Positions 8,227-16,760 of a stretch of DNA of 64,000 bases are shown piece by piece. The stretch's first letter is position 1; each line of letters opens with the position of its first letter. The position numbers were made by a program, and so were the translations under genes. Origin of the DNA: Neoroseomonas marina (lineage in GTDB: Bacteria > Pseudomonadota > Alphaproteobacteria > Acetobacterales > Acetobacteraceae). The stretch covers positions 186,001 to 250,000 of the forward strand of contig NZ_JABBKX010000003.1 in the NCBI RefSeq assembly GCF_012927745.1, read 5' to 3'. The notes below the pieces were generated by a model. That model was not told where the DNA came from. It did no database searches and saw only the letters and a program-made list of their open reading frames with translations.

Positions 8227-9522
8227 CTAGCGCTCGGAATGGCGCGTTGCCGCATCGCGACGCAGGACAAGCCCCAGCAATATTATCCATGCGAGCGGAC
8301 CGGCGAATAGCGCTGGCCCAAAGAACGCCAGCACCGGCAACAACCATGCGACTGCCGTCAGCAACAACTCGCCCTTCAGCCATCCTCCAGTGCGCGCAGC
8401 GGTCCGGGCAATGAAGCTCGCCGCGACCGCAACAAGAACCTGGTCGTAGGCGAACACGTACGGCGTGGCCAACATCATCGCGGCAAAAGTGGCGACGGCA
8501 CGGAGATCGCCGTCCGCCCCAGCCGACCGAACCCAGAAGCGCGCCGCGATAACGGTCGCAGCGATCGCCACAGTGAGGTGGAGAGTCCAGGCGAGAGCAC
8601 TCCCGCCGCCGAACAGCACCACGGCGGCATGAACAGAATGATAGAAATAGAAATCCGCCCCGCCCGATCGGTCGCCGGATAGGTCAGCTGCGCCACGCGT
8701 CAGCGATTGTGCAAAAGCGACCCAAGAGTCGGGACCGAAGGCTGCCGCACTCAGGCCCACCAGGGCTACGCTACCAACGCAGGCGGCGAGAAAAGTCCGG
8801 TACCGCCGAGAGAAAAGGAGGAGGACGGGAAGGACAACGCCGAAATGCGGCTTGTAGGTCAGAAGCGCGATGCAAAGGCCTGACCCGGTCGGTCGCCGAT
8901 CGAGCCATAGCACGGCGAGCGTAGCCAGGACGGCTGTTAGAAAGCCGTTCTGTCCCAAAAGCGCACACAGGATGGATGCGGGCGAGAGGGCTACGACAAG
9001 CGCCTGCCGGCCGCTCGGTACAACCTTCCACACTATCCAAAGCAGGGACCCGAGCGTTGCGAAATTCCAGATGGCCCAGGACCACTCGATGGCCAGAACC
9101 GAGATAGGTATGGCGACGAACAGGAAATGCGGTGGGTTCCGCCAAACCAGGCCCGGCGATAGATCAAGATGCAGGTGGGTTGCGGCGAACTCCAGGAACC
9201 AGGGCCAATCATAGATGCCGCGAGCGTCGCCCGTCAGCGCGAGGCGCCCTGCCACCCAAAAGACGGCGAAATCGACGCCCTCCCCCCCAGCACGGCCTGC
9301 AACCAGTTCACCTATTGCAACTGGCAGCACCGCGACGAGCAGAGCCAAGCTCCCAATGCAGAAGCCCGTCCCCGCGTGTCGAACCGCGCTCGCAAAGCCG
9401 GCTGAACGAAATATCGGGCTCAGTAGGTTCCCCCAGCGTCGCGGCCGTATGTCATAGGACGATGATGCCGTGGCCAGCATACCGATTCCTGTCCTGTTGC
9501 GGCGTGCCAGAATCGGTTTCAT
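8227..9522 (-). CDS. GT87 (DUF2029)-family polytopic glycosyltransferase
   Basis: A GT-C-fold membrane protein of about 431 residues with 9-11 hydrophobic segments. The early loop reads [23 protein letters not shown], where the Asp near the first loop is the likely catalytic acid, followed by [11 protein letters not shown]. Members of this family transfer mannose or other sugars from polyprenyl-phosphate donors on the periplasmic side. ATG 9522 is preferred because GGAAG lies four bases upstream. It resembles the gene at 15522-16760. Its GC content and codon use look somewhat less extreme than its neighbours, compatible with transfer. It faces the phosphonopyruvate-hydrolase-like gene tail to tail. 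Confidence 0.75.
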   Translation of the reverse strand: MKPILARRNRTGIGMLATASSSYDIRPRRWGNLLSPIFRSAGFASAVRHAGTGFCIGSLALLVAVLPVAIGELVAGRAGGEGVDFAVFWVAGRLALTGDARGIYDWPWFLEFAATHLHLDLSPGLVWRNPPHFLFVAIPISVLAIEWSWAIWNFATLGSLLWIVWKVVPSGRQALVVALSPASILCALLGQNGFLTAVLATLAVLWLDRRPTGSGLCIALLTYKPHFGVVLPVLLLFSRRYRTFLAACVGSVALVGLSAAAFGPDSWVAFAQSLTRGAADLSGDRSGGADFYFYHSVHAAVVLFGGGSALAWTLHLTVAIAATVIAARFWVRSAGADGDLRAVATFAAMMLATPYVFAYDQVLVAVAASFIARTAARTGGWLKGELLLTAVAWLLPVLAFFGPALFAGPLAWIILLGLVLRRDAATRHSER

Positions 9523-9636
9523 CGGGCTTCCAGTTGTGATCGCGTATTTCCCGCGCACACCGAATTCGGATTGGACGAAACGTCGACCCGCGGTGCACAA
9601 GCGCCCGGGCTGCTAGAATCCGCGAGGCCGCCTGCC

Positions 9637-11160
9637 ATGATCCACCCCGTGAAGGTCCATCCCTCCAGGGCGCTGCTCCCGCGCGAGGAACAGCTCGCCT
9701 GGAAGATGGCGGCGGTCGCCACCGACAGGGTGGCGGTCGAGAAAGACGTCCAGGCGATGATCATCAATCGGATCATCGACAACACGGCCGTGGCCATCGC
9801 CGCCATCAACCGCCGCCCCGTCGTCTCGGCACGCGACATGGCGCTGGGGCACCCGAGGAAGGCGGGCGGGGCACAGGTGCTGGGCGTGAAGGCGGCCACC
9901 ACGGTCTCCCCCGAATGGGCGGCATGGGCGAACGGGACGGCGGTGCGCGAGCTCGACATGCACGACACCTTCCTTGCCGCCGACTATTCCCACCCCGGCG
10001 ACAACATCCCGCCCATCCTGGCTGTCGCGCAGGCCATGGAGCGCTCGGGGCGCGACCTGATCCGCGGCATCGCCACCGGCTACGAGATCCAGATCGACCT
10101 GGTCCGATCGGTCTGCCTGCACGAGCACAAGGTCGACCACATCGCCCATCTGGGGCCCTCGGCGGCAGCCGGGATCGGCACGCTGCTCGGACTGAAGCAG
10201 GAGGTCGTCTACCAGGCGATCCAGCAGGCGCTGCACACCACCATCACCTTCCGCCAGTCACGCAAGGGGGAGATCTCCTCCTGGAAGGCCTATGCGCCCG
10301 CCCATGCCGGCAAGCTCGCCATCGAGGCGGTGGACCGCTGCATGCGCGGCGAGGGCGCGCCCTCACCTATATATGAAGGTGAGGACAGCGTGATCGCCTG
10401 GGTCCTGTCGGGGCGGTCGAACCGCCAGGACGTCTTCGGCCCCGTCTACTACCACGTGCCGTTGCCGTCGCCGGGCGAGCCCAAGCGCGCCATCCTCGCC
10501 TCCTACACCAAGGAGCATTCGGCCGAGTACCAGTCCCAGGCGCTGATCGACCTCGCCTTCCGGATGCGGGAGCGGATCACGGATGTCGAGGCGATCGAGC
10601 GGATCGTCATCCACACCTCCCACCACACCCACAACGTGATCGGGACGGGGGCGAAGGATCCGCAGAAGATGGACCCGAAGGCGTCGCGGGAGACGCTGGA
10701 CCATTCCATCATGTTCGCCTTCGCCGTCGCCCTGCAGGATGGCCGCTGGCACCACGTCGACAGCTACGCGCCGAAGCGGGTCGCCCGGGCCGACACCGTG
10801 CGGCTGTGGCACAAGATCGAGACCCGCGAGGATCCGGAGTGGACCCGCCGGTATCATGCCAAGGATCCGGATGAGCTTGCCTTCGGCGGCCGGGTCGAGA
10901 TCCTGTTCAAGGACGGCGCGCGCCTGGTCGACGAGCTGGGCGTCGCGAACGCGCATCCGAACGGCGCCCGCCCCTTCGCCCGGCCGGACTACGTCGCGAA
11001 GTTCCGCAGCCTGACCGAGGGCATCATCACCGCGCGGGAGGCGAACCGGTTCCTCGAAACCGTGCAGGACCTGCCGCGGATGAAGGCCGGTACGCTCGGG
11101 GCGCTGAACGTGGCGCTGCCGGCCGGCGCGCTGCGCCAGGGCAAGCCGGGCATCTTCTGA
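9637..11160 (+). CDS. prpD: MmgE/PrpD-family 2-methylcitrate dehydratase
   Basis: A 507-residue MmgE/PrpD-family protein, close to PrpD length. PrpD dehydrates 2-methylcitrate to 2-methyl-cis-aconitate in propionyl-CoA degradation. Recognisable segments are the [16 protein letters not shown] substrate region, [20 protein letters not shown] and the tail domain beginning around [15 protein letters not shown] 9637 ([10 protein letters not shown]) is preferred; the frame stays open further upstream but without family sequence. It is followed after eight bases by a GNAT gene and then a methylcitrate synthase, so the three probably form one operon. prpB is not in the window. The superfamily also includes other dehydratases and decarboxylases. 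Confidence 0.85.
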   Translation: MIHPVKVHPSRALLPREEQLAWKMAAVATDRVAVEKDVQAMIINRIIDNTAVAIAAINRRPVVSARDMALGHPRKAGGAQVLGVKAATTVSPEWAAWANGTAVRELDMHDTFLAADYSHPGDNIPPILAVAQAMERSGRDLIRGIATGYEIQIDLVRSVCLHEHKVDHIAHLGPSAAAGIGTLLGLKQEVVYQAIQQALHTTITFRQSRKGEISSWKAYAPAHAGKLAIEAVDRCMRGEGAPSPIYEGEDSVIAWVLSGRSNRQDVFGPVYYHVPLPSPGEPKRAILASYTKEHSAEYQSQALIDLAFRMRERITDVEAIERIVIHTSHHTHNVIGTGAKDPQKMDPKASRETLDHSIMFAFAVALQDGRWHHVDSYAPKRVARADTVRLWHKIETREDPEWTRRYHAKDPDELAFGGRVEILFKDGARLVDELGVANAHPNGARPFARPDYVAKFRSLTEGIITAREANRFLETVQDLPRMKAGTLGALNVALPAGALRQGKPGIF

Positions 11161-11168
11161 GCGCGCCG

Positions 11169-11687
11169 GTGGGCGGGCAGGCCGCGATCGGCGCGGCGGG
11201 CGACGCCGATGCGCCCGCCCTCGCCCGCATCTTCCTGGCTGCGCGGGCGGCGGCGCTGCCCGGACTGCGCGAGGTCCATTCGGCGGAGGAGGTCGCCGCC
11301 TGGCTCGCGTCGGCGCTGATGGCGCGGCAGCGGGTCCGCATGGCGACGGTCGCGGGCGTTCCGGTGGGCTATGTCGGTTTCGGCCTGGACGCGGCGCGCG
11401 GGCCGATGGTGTTCCATCTCTACATCGCGCCAGGCTGGTGGCGCCGTGGCATCGGCACGCGTCTGCTGACCGAGGCAGAGGCCGCCCTGGGCCCCCGCCT
11501 TTCCTTGTTCTGCATCAAGCGCAACACTGCAGCCCGAGCCTTCTATGAACGCCATGGCTTCCGCGTCGCCGCCACCAGCGACGGCGCGGGGACGGAAGAA
11601 GGGGAGCCGGACATCCTGTTCGCGCGGGATGACGGCTCACCGGACAGAGACGACAAAGTGGGAGCAACCGATGAGCGAAACGCCTGA
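11169..11687 (+). CDS. GNAT-family N-acetyltransferase
   Basis: A 172-residue acetyltransferase starting at GTG 11169, eight bases after prpD. The acetyl-CoA site is VFHLYIAPGWWRRGIGTRLL, containing the R/Q-x-x-G-x-G/A-like RRGIGT loop. Motif B contains CIKRNTAARAFYERHGF. The substrate cannot be read from the sequence. Its 3' end overlaps the start of the methylcitrate synthase by 17 bases, so the three genes are probably cotranscribed. A role in lysine acetylation of propionyl-CoA enzymes is conceivable by analogy but is speculation. Confidence 0.8.
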   Translation: MGGQAAIGAAGDADAPALARIFLAARAAALPGLREVHSAEEVAAWLASALMARQRVRMATVAGVPVGYVGFGLDAARGPMVFHLYIAPGWWRRGIGTRLLTEAEAALGPRLSLFCIKRNTAARAFYERHGFRVAATSDGAGTEEGEPDILFARDDGSPDRDDKVGATDERNA

Positions 11688-12804
11688 CATCAAGAAGGGG
11701 CTGGTTGGCGTCTATGCCGACGAGTCCTCGATCTCCAAGGTCATGCCGGAGACCAACTCCCTGACCTACCGCGGCTATGCGGTGCAGGACCTGTGCGAGA
11801 ACGCCTCCTTCGACGAGACGGCCTTCCTGCTGTGGAACGGGGAACTGCCGTCCAAGGCGGAGCTCGCGGCGTTCCAGGCGGAGGAGAAGGCGAACCGCGC
11901 ACTGAGCCCCGCACTGCTGCGCGTGCTGCGCGAGTTCCCCAAGGACGCGCATCCGATGGACGCGATCCGGTCCGCCGTGTCCTTCATGGGCATGGAGGAT
12001 CCCGAGACCGCCGACATCTCGGACGCCGCCCAGCGGCGCAAGGCGATGCGGCTGCTCGCCAAGATCCCGACCGCGGTGGCGGCGTCCAACCGGCTGTCCA
12101 AGGGGCTGGACCCGATCGCACCCGACCCCTCGCTGTCCTTCGGCGCCAACTTCTTCCACATGGTGTTCGGGAAGGTGCCGCAGGCGGAGGTGCTGAAGGC
12201 CTTCGACGTCTCGATGATCCTGTACGCCGAGCACACCTTCAACGCCTCGACCTTCACCGCCCGGACCATCTGCTCGACCATGGCGGACATGCACGGGGCG
12301 ATCACCGGGGCGATCGCCGCGCTCAAGGGCCCGCTGCACGGCGGCGCCAACGAGGCGGTGATGCACATGCTGAAGGAGATCCCCTCCCCCGACGTCGCCG
12401 AGGCCTGGCTGCGCGAGCGCTTCGACCACAAGGCGCTGGTGATGGGCTTCGGCCACCGGGTCTACAAGACGGGCGACAGCCGCGTGCCGACCATGAAGAA
12501 GTACGCCGAGATCATGGCCGAGGTGGTGGGCGACAAGCGGTGGATGAACACCTCCGCCGTGCTGGCGCGGGTGATGCTGGCCGAGAAGAAGATCCACCCG
12601 AACCTCGATTTCCCGGCCGGCCCTGCCTACTACCTGATGGGCTTCGACATCCCGCTCTTCACGCCGATCTTCGTGTGCTCCCGCATCACCGGCTGGGCGG
12701 CGCATGTGCTCGAGCAGGCGGCCGACAACCGTCTGATCCGCCCGCTGTCCTGGTACACCGGGCTCGAGCAGCGGCCCGTCGTGCCGCTCGCGCAGCGCGG
12801 CTGA
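11671..12804 (+). CDS. prpC: 2-Methylcitrate synthase / citrate synthase
   Basis: A 377-residue citrate-synthase-superfamily enzyme joining propionyl-CoA (or acetyl-CoA) to oxaloacetate. The catalytic residues are visible as the first His in GPLHGGANEAV, the second in GFGHRVYK and the Asp in PNLDFPAGPAYYL. The short length without an N-terminal extension, the opening KKGLVGVYADESSISKV and the neighbouring prpD favour PrpC over GltA. ATG 11671 is chosen because GGAG lies seven bases upstream and the family N-terminus begins there. The start overlaps the preceding GNAT gene. A strong hairpin follows nine bases after the stop. Confidence 0.88.
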   Translation: MSETPDIKKGLVGVYADESSISKVMPETNSLTYRGYAVQDLCENASFDETAFLLWNGELPSKAELAAFQAEEKANRALSPALLRVLREFPKDAHPMDAIRSAVSFMGMEDPETADISDAAQRRKAMRLLAKIPTAVAASNRLSKGLDPIAPDPSLSFGANFFHMVFGKVPQAEVLKAFDVSMILYAEHTFNASTFTARTICSTMADMHGAITGAIAALKGPLHGGANEAVMHMLKEIPSPDVAEAWLRERFDHKALVMGFGHRVYKTGDSRVPTMKKYAEIMAEVVGDKRWMNTSAVLARVMLAEKKIHPNLDFPAGPAYYLMGFDIPLFTPIFVCSRITGWAAHVLEQAADNRLIRPLSWYTGLEQRPVVPLAQRG

Positions 12805-12812
12805 CGCCTCTC

Positions 12813-12842
12813 GCTCCCGCCGCAGTCGCGTGCGGCGGGAGC
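12813..12842 (+). terminator. Hairpin after prpC
   Basis: A perfect 12-bp stem (GCTCCCGCCGCA paired with TGCGGCGGGAGC) around the six-base loop GTCGCG begins nine bases after the prpC stop. No T-run follows, so it is either a Rho-assisted terminator or an mRNA-stabilising hairpin. Confidence 0.7.
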
Positions 12843-12958
12843 ACTTCGCACGGCGCGCGACGCGCGCGCCGGACGCGCAAATCGCGACACACACGACACA
12901 CGCATCGCAGCACCACGACGTCGACGTGCATTTTGCGCGCGTGCATGTGCGGATTCTG

Positions 12959-12987
12959 TTGACATGCAATATGCGCGTGCAGATAGC
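12959..12987 (+). promoter_or_regulatory. Candidate sigma-70 promoter for the H1-like gene
   Basis: A perfect -35 box TTGACA at 12959-12964 is followed by a 17-base spacer and GATAGC at 12982-12987, which matches TATAAT at three of six positions. It stands in a locally AT-richer patch on the coding strand of the next gene. Confidence 0.4.
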
Positions 12988-13126
12988 GTGACGCCGCGCG
13001 AATCATCTTGCGCGATTCGTCGGACACGCTCTCACGCACGACGCTCCGCACGACAGAGTCCGGAGCACCGAGCAGCAGGACGACACCGGCGCATCGGCAG
13101 CGGTGGATCGCCGCAGCAGGGAAGGA

Positions 13127-13140
13127 CGGTCCATGGACCG
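13127..13140. promoter_or_regulatory. 14-bp perfect palindrome
   Basis: CGGTCCATGGACCG is a perfect palindrome in the leader of the H1-like gene and a possible operator. The same half-sites, separated by five or seven bases, occur twice at 56995-57086 in the integrative element, which may be coincidence. Confidence 0.3.
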
Positions 13141-13416
13141 CAGGCTCACGGGAAGGATGGCGCATGATGCTTTCCTTCCGGCACCGCCCGACAGCGCCGA
13201 CCACGCGCTGACCTTCGGCGGGAGAGACGTCGGAGGCGGCGTGCGGCGGGGAATTACCGCGCGCTTCGCCCGTTCCGGCACCTGCACCATGGCCGCGACG
13301 GCGCGCGACGGGATCCGCGCGCCGACGGTCCGCCCGATCCATCTGCTGTCCCCCCGGGTGCGGCGCCGATGCGCACCGCCTCCGAATCACCGGAACGCAC
13401 GGAGACACCACTCACC

Positions 13417-13950
13417 ATGACCGACATCATCGAGACTGAAGAGGAACTGCGGGCCCAGCCGATGGCGATGGCCGCGGCGAAGAAGAAGGCGCCGGCGAAG
13501 CGCAAGCCGGCTGCCAAGAAGCCCGCCGCGAAGAAGGCCGCCGCCAAGAAGCCGGCCGCCAAGAAGGCCGCCGCCAAGAAGAAGCCGGCTGCCAAGAAGG
13601 CCGCGCCGAAGAAGGCCGCTGCCAAGAAGGCTGCCCCGAAGAAGGCCGCCGCCAAGAAGCCGGCCGCGAAGAAGGCCGCTGCCAAGAAGCCGGCCGCGAA
13701 GAAGGCCGTCGCGAAGAAGAAGCCGGCTGCCAAGAAGGCCGCTCCGAAGAAGGCCGCCGCCAAGAAGGCTGCCCCGAAGAAGGCCGCCGCCAAGAAGCCG
13801 GCTGCCAAGAAGGCCGCTCCGAAGAAGGCCGTCGTGAAGTCCGCCGCCCGCGTCGAGGCGGCGAAGAAGGCAGCCGCCACGCGCGCCGCGAAGCGCGCGG
13901 CGGCCGCGGCCGCGGCCGCCGCGCCCGCGCCGGAAACCCCGGCGAGCTGA
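13417..13950 (+). CDS. Histone-H1-like lysine/alanine-rich DNA-binding protein
   Basis: A 177-residue protein. An acidic N-terminus (MTDIIETEEELRAQP) is followed, from about residue 23 to 145, by low-complexity KKAAAKK/KKPAAKK/PKKAAAKK pentamer-like repeats. It ends in an alanine-rich tail. This is the composition of bacterial H1-like proteins (HC1/HC2, AlgP, BpH1), which bind nucleic acid non-specifically and compact the nucleoid. ATG 13417 is used because GGAG lies 12 bases upstream and the acidic head begins there. A perfect -35 box lies far upstream and a terminator hairpin follows. The repeat tract contains a near-perfect 138-bp-period duplication, so its length may vary between strains. 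Confidence 0.85.
   Translation: MTDIIETEEELRAQPMAMAAAKKKAPAKRKPAAKKPAAKKAAAKKPAAKKAAAKKKPAAKKAAPKKAAAKKAAPKKAAAKKPAAKKAAAKKPAAKKAVAKKKPAAKKAAPKKAAAKKAAPKKAAAKKPAAKKAAPKKAVVKSAARVEAAKKAAATRAAKRAAAAAAAAAPAPETPAS
13576..13830 (+). repeat. Tandem duplication inside the H1-like gene
   Basis: The block beginning AAGAAGAAGCCGGCTGCC occurs at 13576 and again at 13714. The period is 138 bp (46 codons), with only a few silent differences over more than 100 bases. Smaller 12-15-bp repeats of the AAGAAGGCCGC type fill the rest. Confidence 0.85.
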
Positions 13951-13974
13951 TCCCAGCGCCGATCCCGGCGTCCG

Positions 13975-14009
13975 GGGGCGCCGTCCGCTGAGGCGGGCGG
14001 CGCCCCTTT
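13975..14009 (+). terminator. Rho-independent-type terminator after the H1-like gene
   Basis: A 14-bp stem (GGGGCGCCGTCCGC with GCGGGCGGCGCCCC, one mismatch) has the four-base loop TGAG and is followed by TTTCGCTTTC. It starts 24 bases after the stop codon. Confidence 0.75.
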
Positions 14010-14025
14010 CGCTTTCAGGACCACC

Positions 14026-14493
14026 ATGACCATCGCCATCGCGCCGCTGCCACCGGAGCAGCGGCACCGCCTCGCACCGCTGCTGGAGCTCTACGCCACG
14101 GAGATGCGGGAAACCCTCGCCGGATCGCAGCCCGCCCCCGGGGCGCAGGCCGCAGCGCTTCTCGCCAAGGATCCGCGCACCGAGGTGCTCACCGCCTGCG
14201 CCGGGGACGACATCATCGCCTTCGCCATCTTCTTCGACCTGCCGGAGGCTGTCTTCGCACGACGCTGCGGCGCGCTGGACGACCTCTTCGTGCGTCCGGA
14301 CCACCGCGGGCGCGGGATCGCCCGGCGGATGATCGACGCGCTGGTCGGCATCGGGCGTGCCCGGCATTGGTCGCATCTGCGCTGGATCGTGCCCGAAGGC
14401 GACCGAGGGGCGATCGCCCTGTACGAGCGCATCGCCGAACGCGCGGATTGGCGATCCTACGTCATCCGGCTGGATCCAGCCGCCTCGCTCTGA
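14026..14493 (+). CDS. GNAT-family N-acetyltransferase
   Basis: A 155-residue acetyltransferase. The acetyl-CoA binding core is LDDLFVRPDHRGRGIARRMIDAL, with the RGRGIA loop, and ALYERIAERADWRSYVIRL closes the domain. It starts 16 bases after the terminator of the H1-like gene and ends six bases before a convergent gene, so it is probably monocistronic. The substrate is unknown. Confidence 0.82.
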   Translation: MTIAIAPLPPEQRHRLAPLLELYATEMRETLAGSQPAPGAQAAALLAKDPRTEVLTACAGDDIIAFAIFFDLPEAVFARRCGALDDLFVRPDHRGRGIARRMIDALVGIGRARHWSHLRWIVPEGDRGAIALYERIAERADWRSYVIRLDPAASL

Positions 14494-14499
14494 CGGGGG

Positions 14500-15381
14500 T
14501 CAGCGCGCTTCCCAGTACTGTTCTCCGTCGCGGGCAGCGGCGCCCTCGAGCCCGAGCTTCACGAGGTGGGCGAGCAGGCTGCGCGCGGCCGCCGGCGCCA
14601 GTCGCGGATCGAGCGCGGGTCCGTAGACCGGCGGCACCAGCTCCGCGGCCGTGGCGCGGCCCGCCGCGCGCAGCGCATCGAGCACCTTCGCCTCCCGCTC
14701 CAGCCGGTGCGCCGTCAGGGCGGCGACGAAGGGGCGTGGTTCGGGAAGCGGCGCGCCATGGCCGGGGAGGTAGAGCCGGTCGTCGCGTTCGGCGAGCCGT
14801 GCGAGCGACTGCATGTAGGCCCGCATGTCGCCATCAGGCGGGCTCACGACACTGGTGGACCACGACATGACGTGGTCGGCGCTGAACAGGATGCCGGTAC
14901 CCTCGAGCGCGAAGCAGAGGTGATTGGCGCAATGCCCGGGCGTATGGATCGCCGACAGGCGCCAGTCGTCGCCTTCGACCATGCCCTCGTCGGGCAGCGT
15001 CACATCGGGCCGGAAGGTGTGGTCGCCGCCCTCGCCACCCTGGTCCGGCGGCGTCATGTGCGGTCCGAAGCCGTAGGTGCGCGCGCCGGTTGCGGCCTGC
15101 AATGCGGCGACGCCCGGTGAGTGGTCGCGATGGGTGTGCGACACCAGGATATGCGTGATCCGTTCGCCTTCCGTGGCGCGAAGGATCGCCGCGAGGTGGC
15201 CGGCATCCTCGGGCCCCGGGTCGAGCACCGCGACGGATCCGCCGCCGCCGACGATCCAGGTGTTGGTCCCGCGCCAGGTGAAGGGTCCGGGATTGCCGCA
15301 CAGGAGCCGTCGTACCGTCGGCGCGACCCGCTCCACGATGCCGGGCGACGCTGCGTCGTGCTTGATGAAGGGAATGCTCAC
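14500..15381 (-). CDS. MBL-fold (LACTB2-like) metallohydrolase
   Basis: A metallo-beta-lactamase-fold hydrolase of about 293 residues. The zinc motif is SHTHRDHSPG, with further ligands in IHTPGHCANHLCF, FSADHVMSW and LPGHGAPL. The C-terminal 60 residues form a winged-helix-like tail (RLEREAKVLDALRAAGRATAAELV) as in LACTB2-type proteins, which act as RNases or thioester hydrolases. GTG 15381 is chosen because GGGGTGG precedes it; GTG 15411 would add ten residues but has poor spacing. It is convergent with the GNAT gene. Confidence 0.8.
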   Translation of the reverse strand: MSIPFIKHDAASPGIVERVAPTVRRLLCGNPGPFTWRGTNTWIVGGGGSVAVLDPGPEDAGHLAAILRATEGERITHILVSHTHRDHSPGVAALQAATGARTYGFGPHMTPPDQGGEGGDHTFRPDVTLPDEGMVEGDDWRLSAIHTPGHCANHLCFALEGTGILFSADHVMSWSTSVVSPPDGDMRAYMQSLARLAERDDRLYLPGHGAPLPEPRPFVAALTAHRLEREAKVLDALRAAGRATAAELVPPVYGPALDPRLAPAAARSLLAHLVKLGLEGAAARDGEQYWEAR

Positions 15382-15521
15382 AGGCCACCCCGATCGACGT
15401 CGATGCTCCACACTCCGTAGCAGAATGGCCGCATCGCACCAGTGCGGTCCGCCCGTCGATCGGCGGCATCGTGCCTCCCGCCTGGATCGTGGTAACGACG
15501 TCGGGACGACTGCAGCGAGGA

Positions 15522-16760
15522 ATGCGTCCCCTGCCGACCGATCCGAACGCGCCGCCTTCGGCCGCCATGCTGCGCAGCGTCGGCCTCATTCTCCTGATCG
15601 TGAGCGCCCTGACCTTCGCCGCCTTTCTCTACAAGGAGACGCAGCACGGGCTGACAACCCCGACAGGCCAGGCGTTCGGAAGCGACTTCGTCAATTTCTG
15701 GTCGGCCGCACGGCTGGCACTGCTGGGCCGGATCCCCGACATCTACGACCTCGACCGCTTCCATCAGTTCCAGGAGGCGGCCCTCGGCGGCAGCCTGGAC
15801 CTGTACCACTACAGCTATCCGCCCTCGGGCATCCTGTTGTCCCTGCCGCTGGGCCTCGTGCCGTATCTGCCCGCCTGGTCCGGATGGATGCTGGGCGGCT
15901 GGCTCATCTGGATCTGCACCGCGTGGCTTGCGTGGCCGGGCGAGCGGTCGCTCCGCGACGCGGCGCTCTACGCCCTGGCGGTGCCCGCGATCTTCCTGAA
16001 CAACATGTCGGGCCAGAACGGGACGTGGATGGCCGGCATCCTCGGCGGTGGCCTCATGCTGGTGGAACGCCGGCCCTGGCTCGGCGGCGCCGTTCTCGGC
16101 CTCCTGGCCATCAAGCCGCAACTCGGCCTGCTCGTTCCGTTCGCTCTTCTGGCCGGCCGGCAGTGGCAGGCGCTGGGCGCCTTCCTGCTGTCGTCCTTTG
16201 GCCTGACGATCGCGAGCGCGGTCATTCTCGGGTCCGAGCCCTGGATGTCCTACGCCTCCCACACCGGGTTGCTCCGGACGGTGATCCTGGAGAACAGCAG
16301 CGGCGTCTGGCGTTGGATGATCTCGCCCTTCGTCGGGCTGCGGCTGCTCGGAGTTCCGATCCTGCCGGCATATGTCGTTCAGGGTGCCATCGCCCTTCTC
16401 TCGCTGACGACGGTCGTGATCGTGTGGCGACGCCGCGGCCCCGCGCCGGTCCGGAACGCCGTTCTCGTGCTGTGCACCCTGGTCGCAACGCCCTACGTGC
16501 ACGTCTACGACCACGTCGTGGCAGCGCTGGTGCCACTCTGGCTTTGGCCGAACCTGCGGCAGGGGTCGACCTTGCCGGCGACGCTCCTTCTCATCGCGCC
16601 GGCGCTCGGCCTTTTCGTCGCGACCGCCCTGGGGATCGGGATCGGCTGGGTTCTGGTGCTGCCGGCGCTCGCGCTGGCGATGGCCGCCGTCAGGACGAGC
16701 GCCGCTGCCGGGACCGCACCAGTTCCCGATGCAGGATATAGAGACCCGACACGACGATGA
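15522..16760 (+). CDS. GT87 (DUF2029)-family polytopic glycosyltransferase
   Basis: A membrane protein of about 412 residues with roughly ten hydrophobic segments and the family loop SDFVNFWSAARLALLGRIPDIYD. HYSYPPSGILLSLPLG and AIKPQLGLLVPFALLAG follow. It is a paralogue of the gene at 8227-9522. It is predicted to use a polyprenyl-phosphate sugar donor at the periplasmic face. ATG 15522 is used; ATG 15567 (MLRSVGLIL) is an alternative just before the first helix. Its last 71 bases overlap the end of the convergent DMT transporter gene, an unusually long tail-to-tail overlap. Confidence 0.75.
   Translation: MRPLPTDPNAPPSAAMLRSVGLILLIVSALTFAAFLYKETQHGLTTPTGQAFGSDFVNFWSAARLALLGRIPDIYDLDRFHQFQEAALGGSLDLYHYSYPPSGILLSLPLGLVPYLPAWSGWMLGGWLIWICTAWLAWPGERSLRDAALYALAVPAIFLNNMSGQNGTWMAGILGGGLMLVERRPWLGGAVLGLLAIKPQLGLLVPFALLAGRQWQALGAFLLSSFGLTIASAVILGSEPWMSYASHTGLLRTVILENSSGVWRWMISPFVGLRLLGVPILPAYVVQGAIALLSLTTVVIVWRRRGPAPVRNAVLVLCTLVATPYVHVYDHVVAALVPLWLWPNLRQGSTLPATLLLIAPALGLFVATALGIGIGWVLVLPALALAMAAVRTSAAAGTAPVPDAGYRDPTRR

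Larger units (their letters stand above)
12843..13416. other. 574-bp non-coding region upstream of the H1-like gene
   Basis: No convincing gene is seen on either strand. The first 170 bases have an unusual composition, with runs of alternating CG and CA steps and TGCA repeats, and are less GC-rich than the surroundings. They hold a sigma-70-like promoter at 12959. A CGAATC/GATTCG inverted repeat with a nine-base loop follows near 13000. A 14-bp palindrome lies at 13127. If the promoter drives the H1-like gene, the leader is over 400 bases. Confidence 0.5.

Noticed and set aside
13254..14039. Minus-strand frame with FFAAGFLAAAFFGAAFLAA repeats antisense to the H1-like gene
   Set aside because: It looks like a repetitive membrane protein, but it is the direct mirror of the lysine/alanine codon repeats; the H1-like reading has a terminator, ribosome-binding site and known composition.
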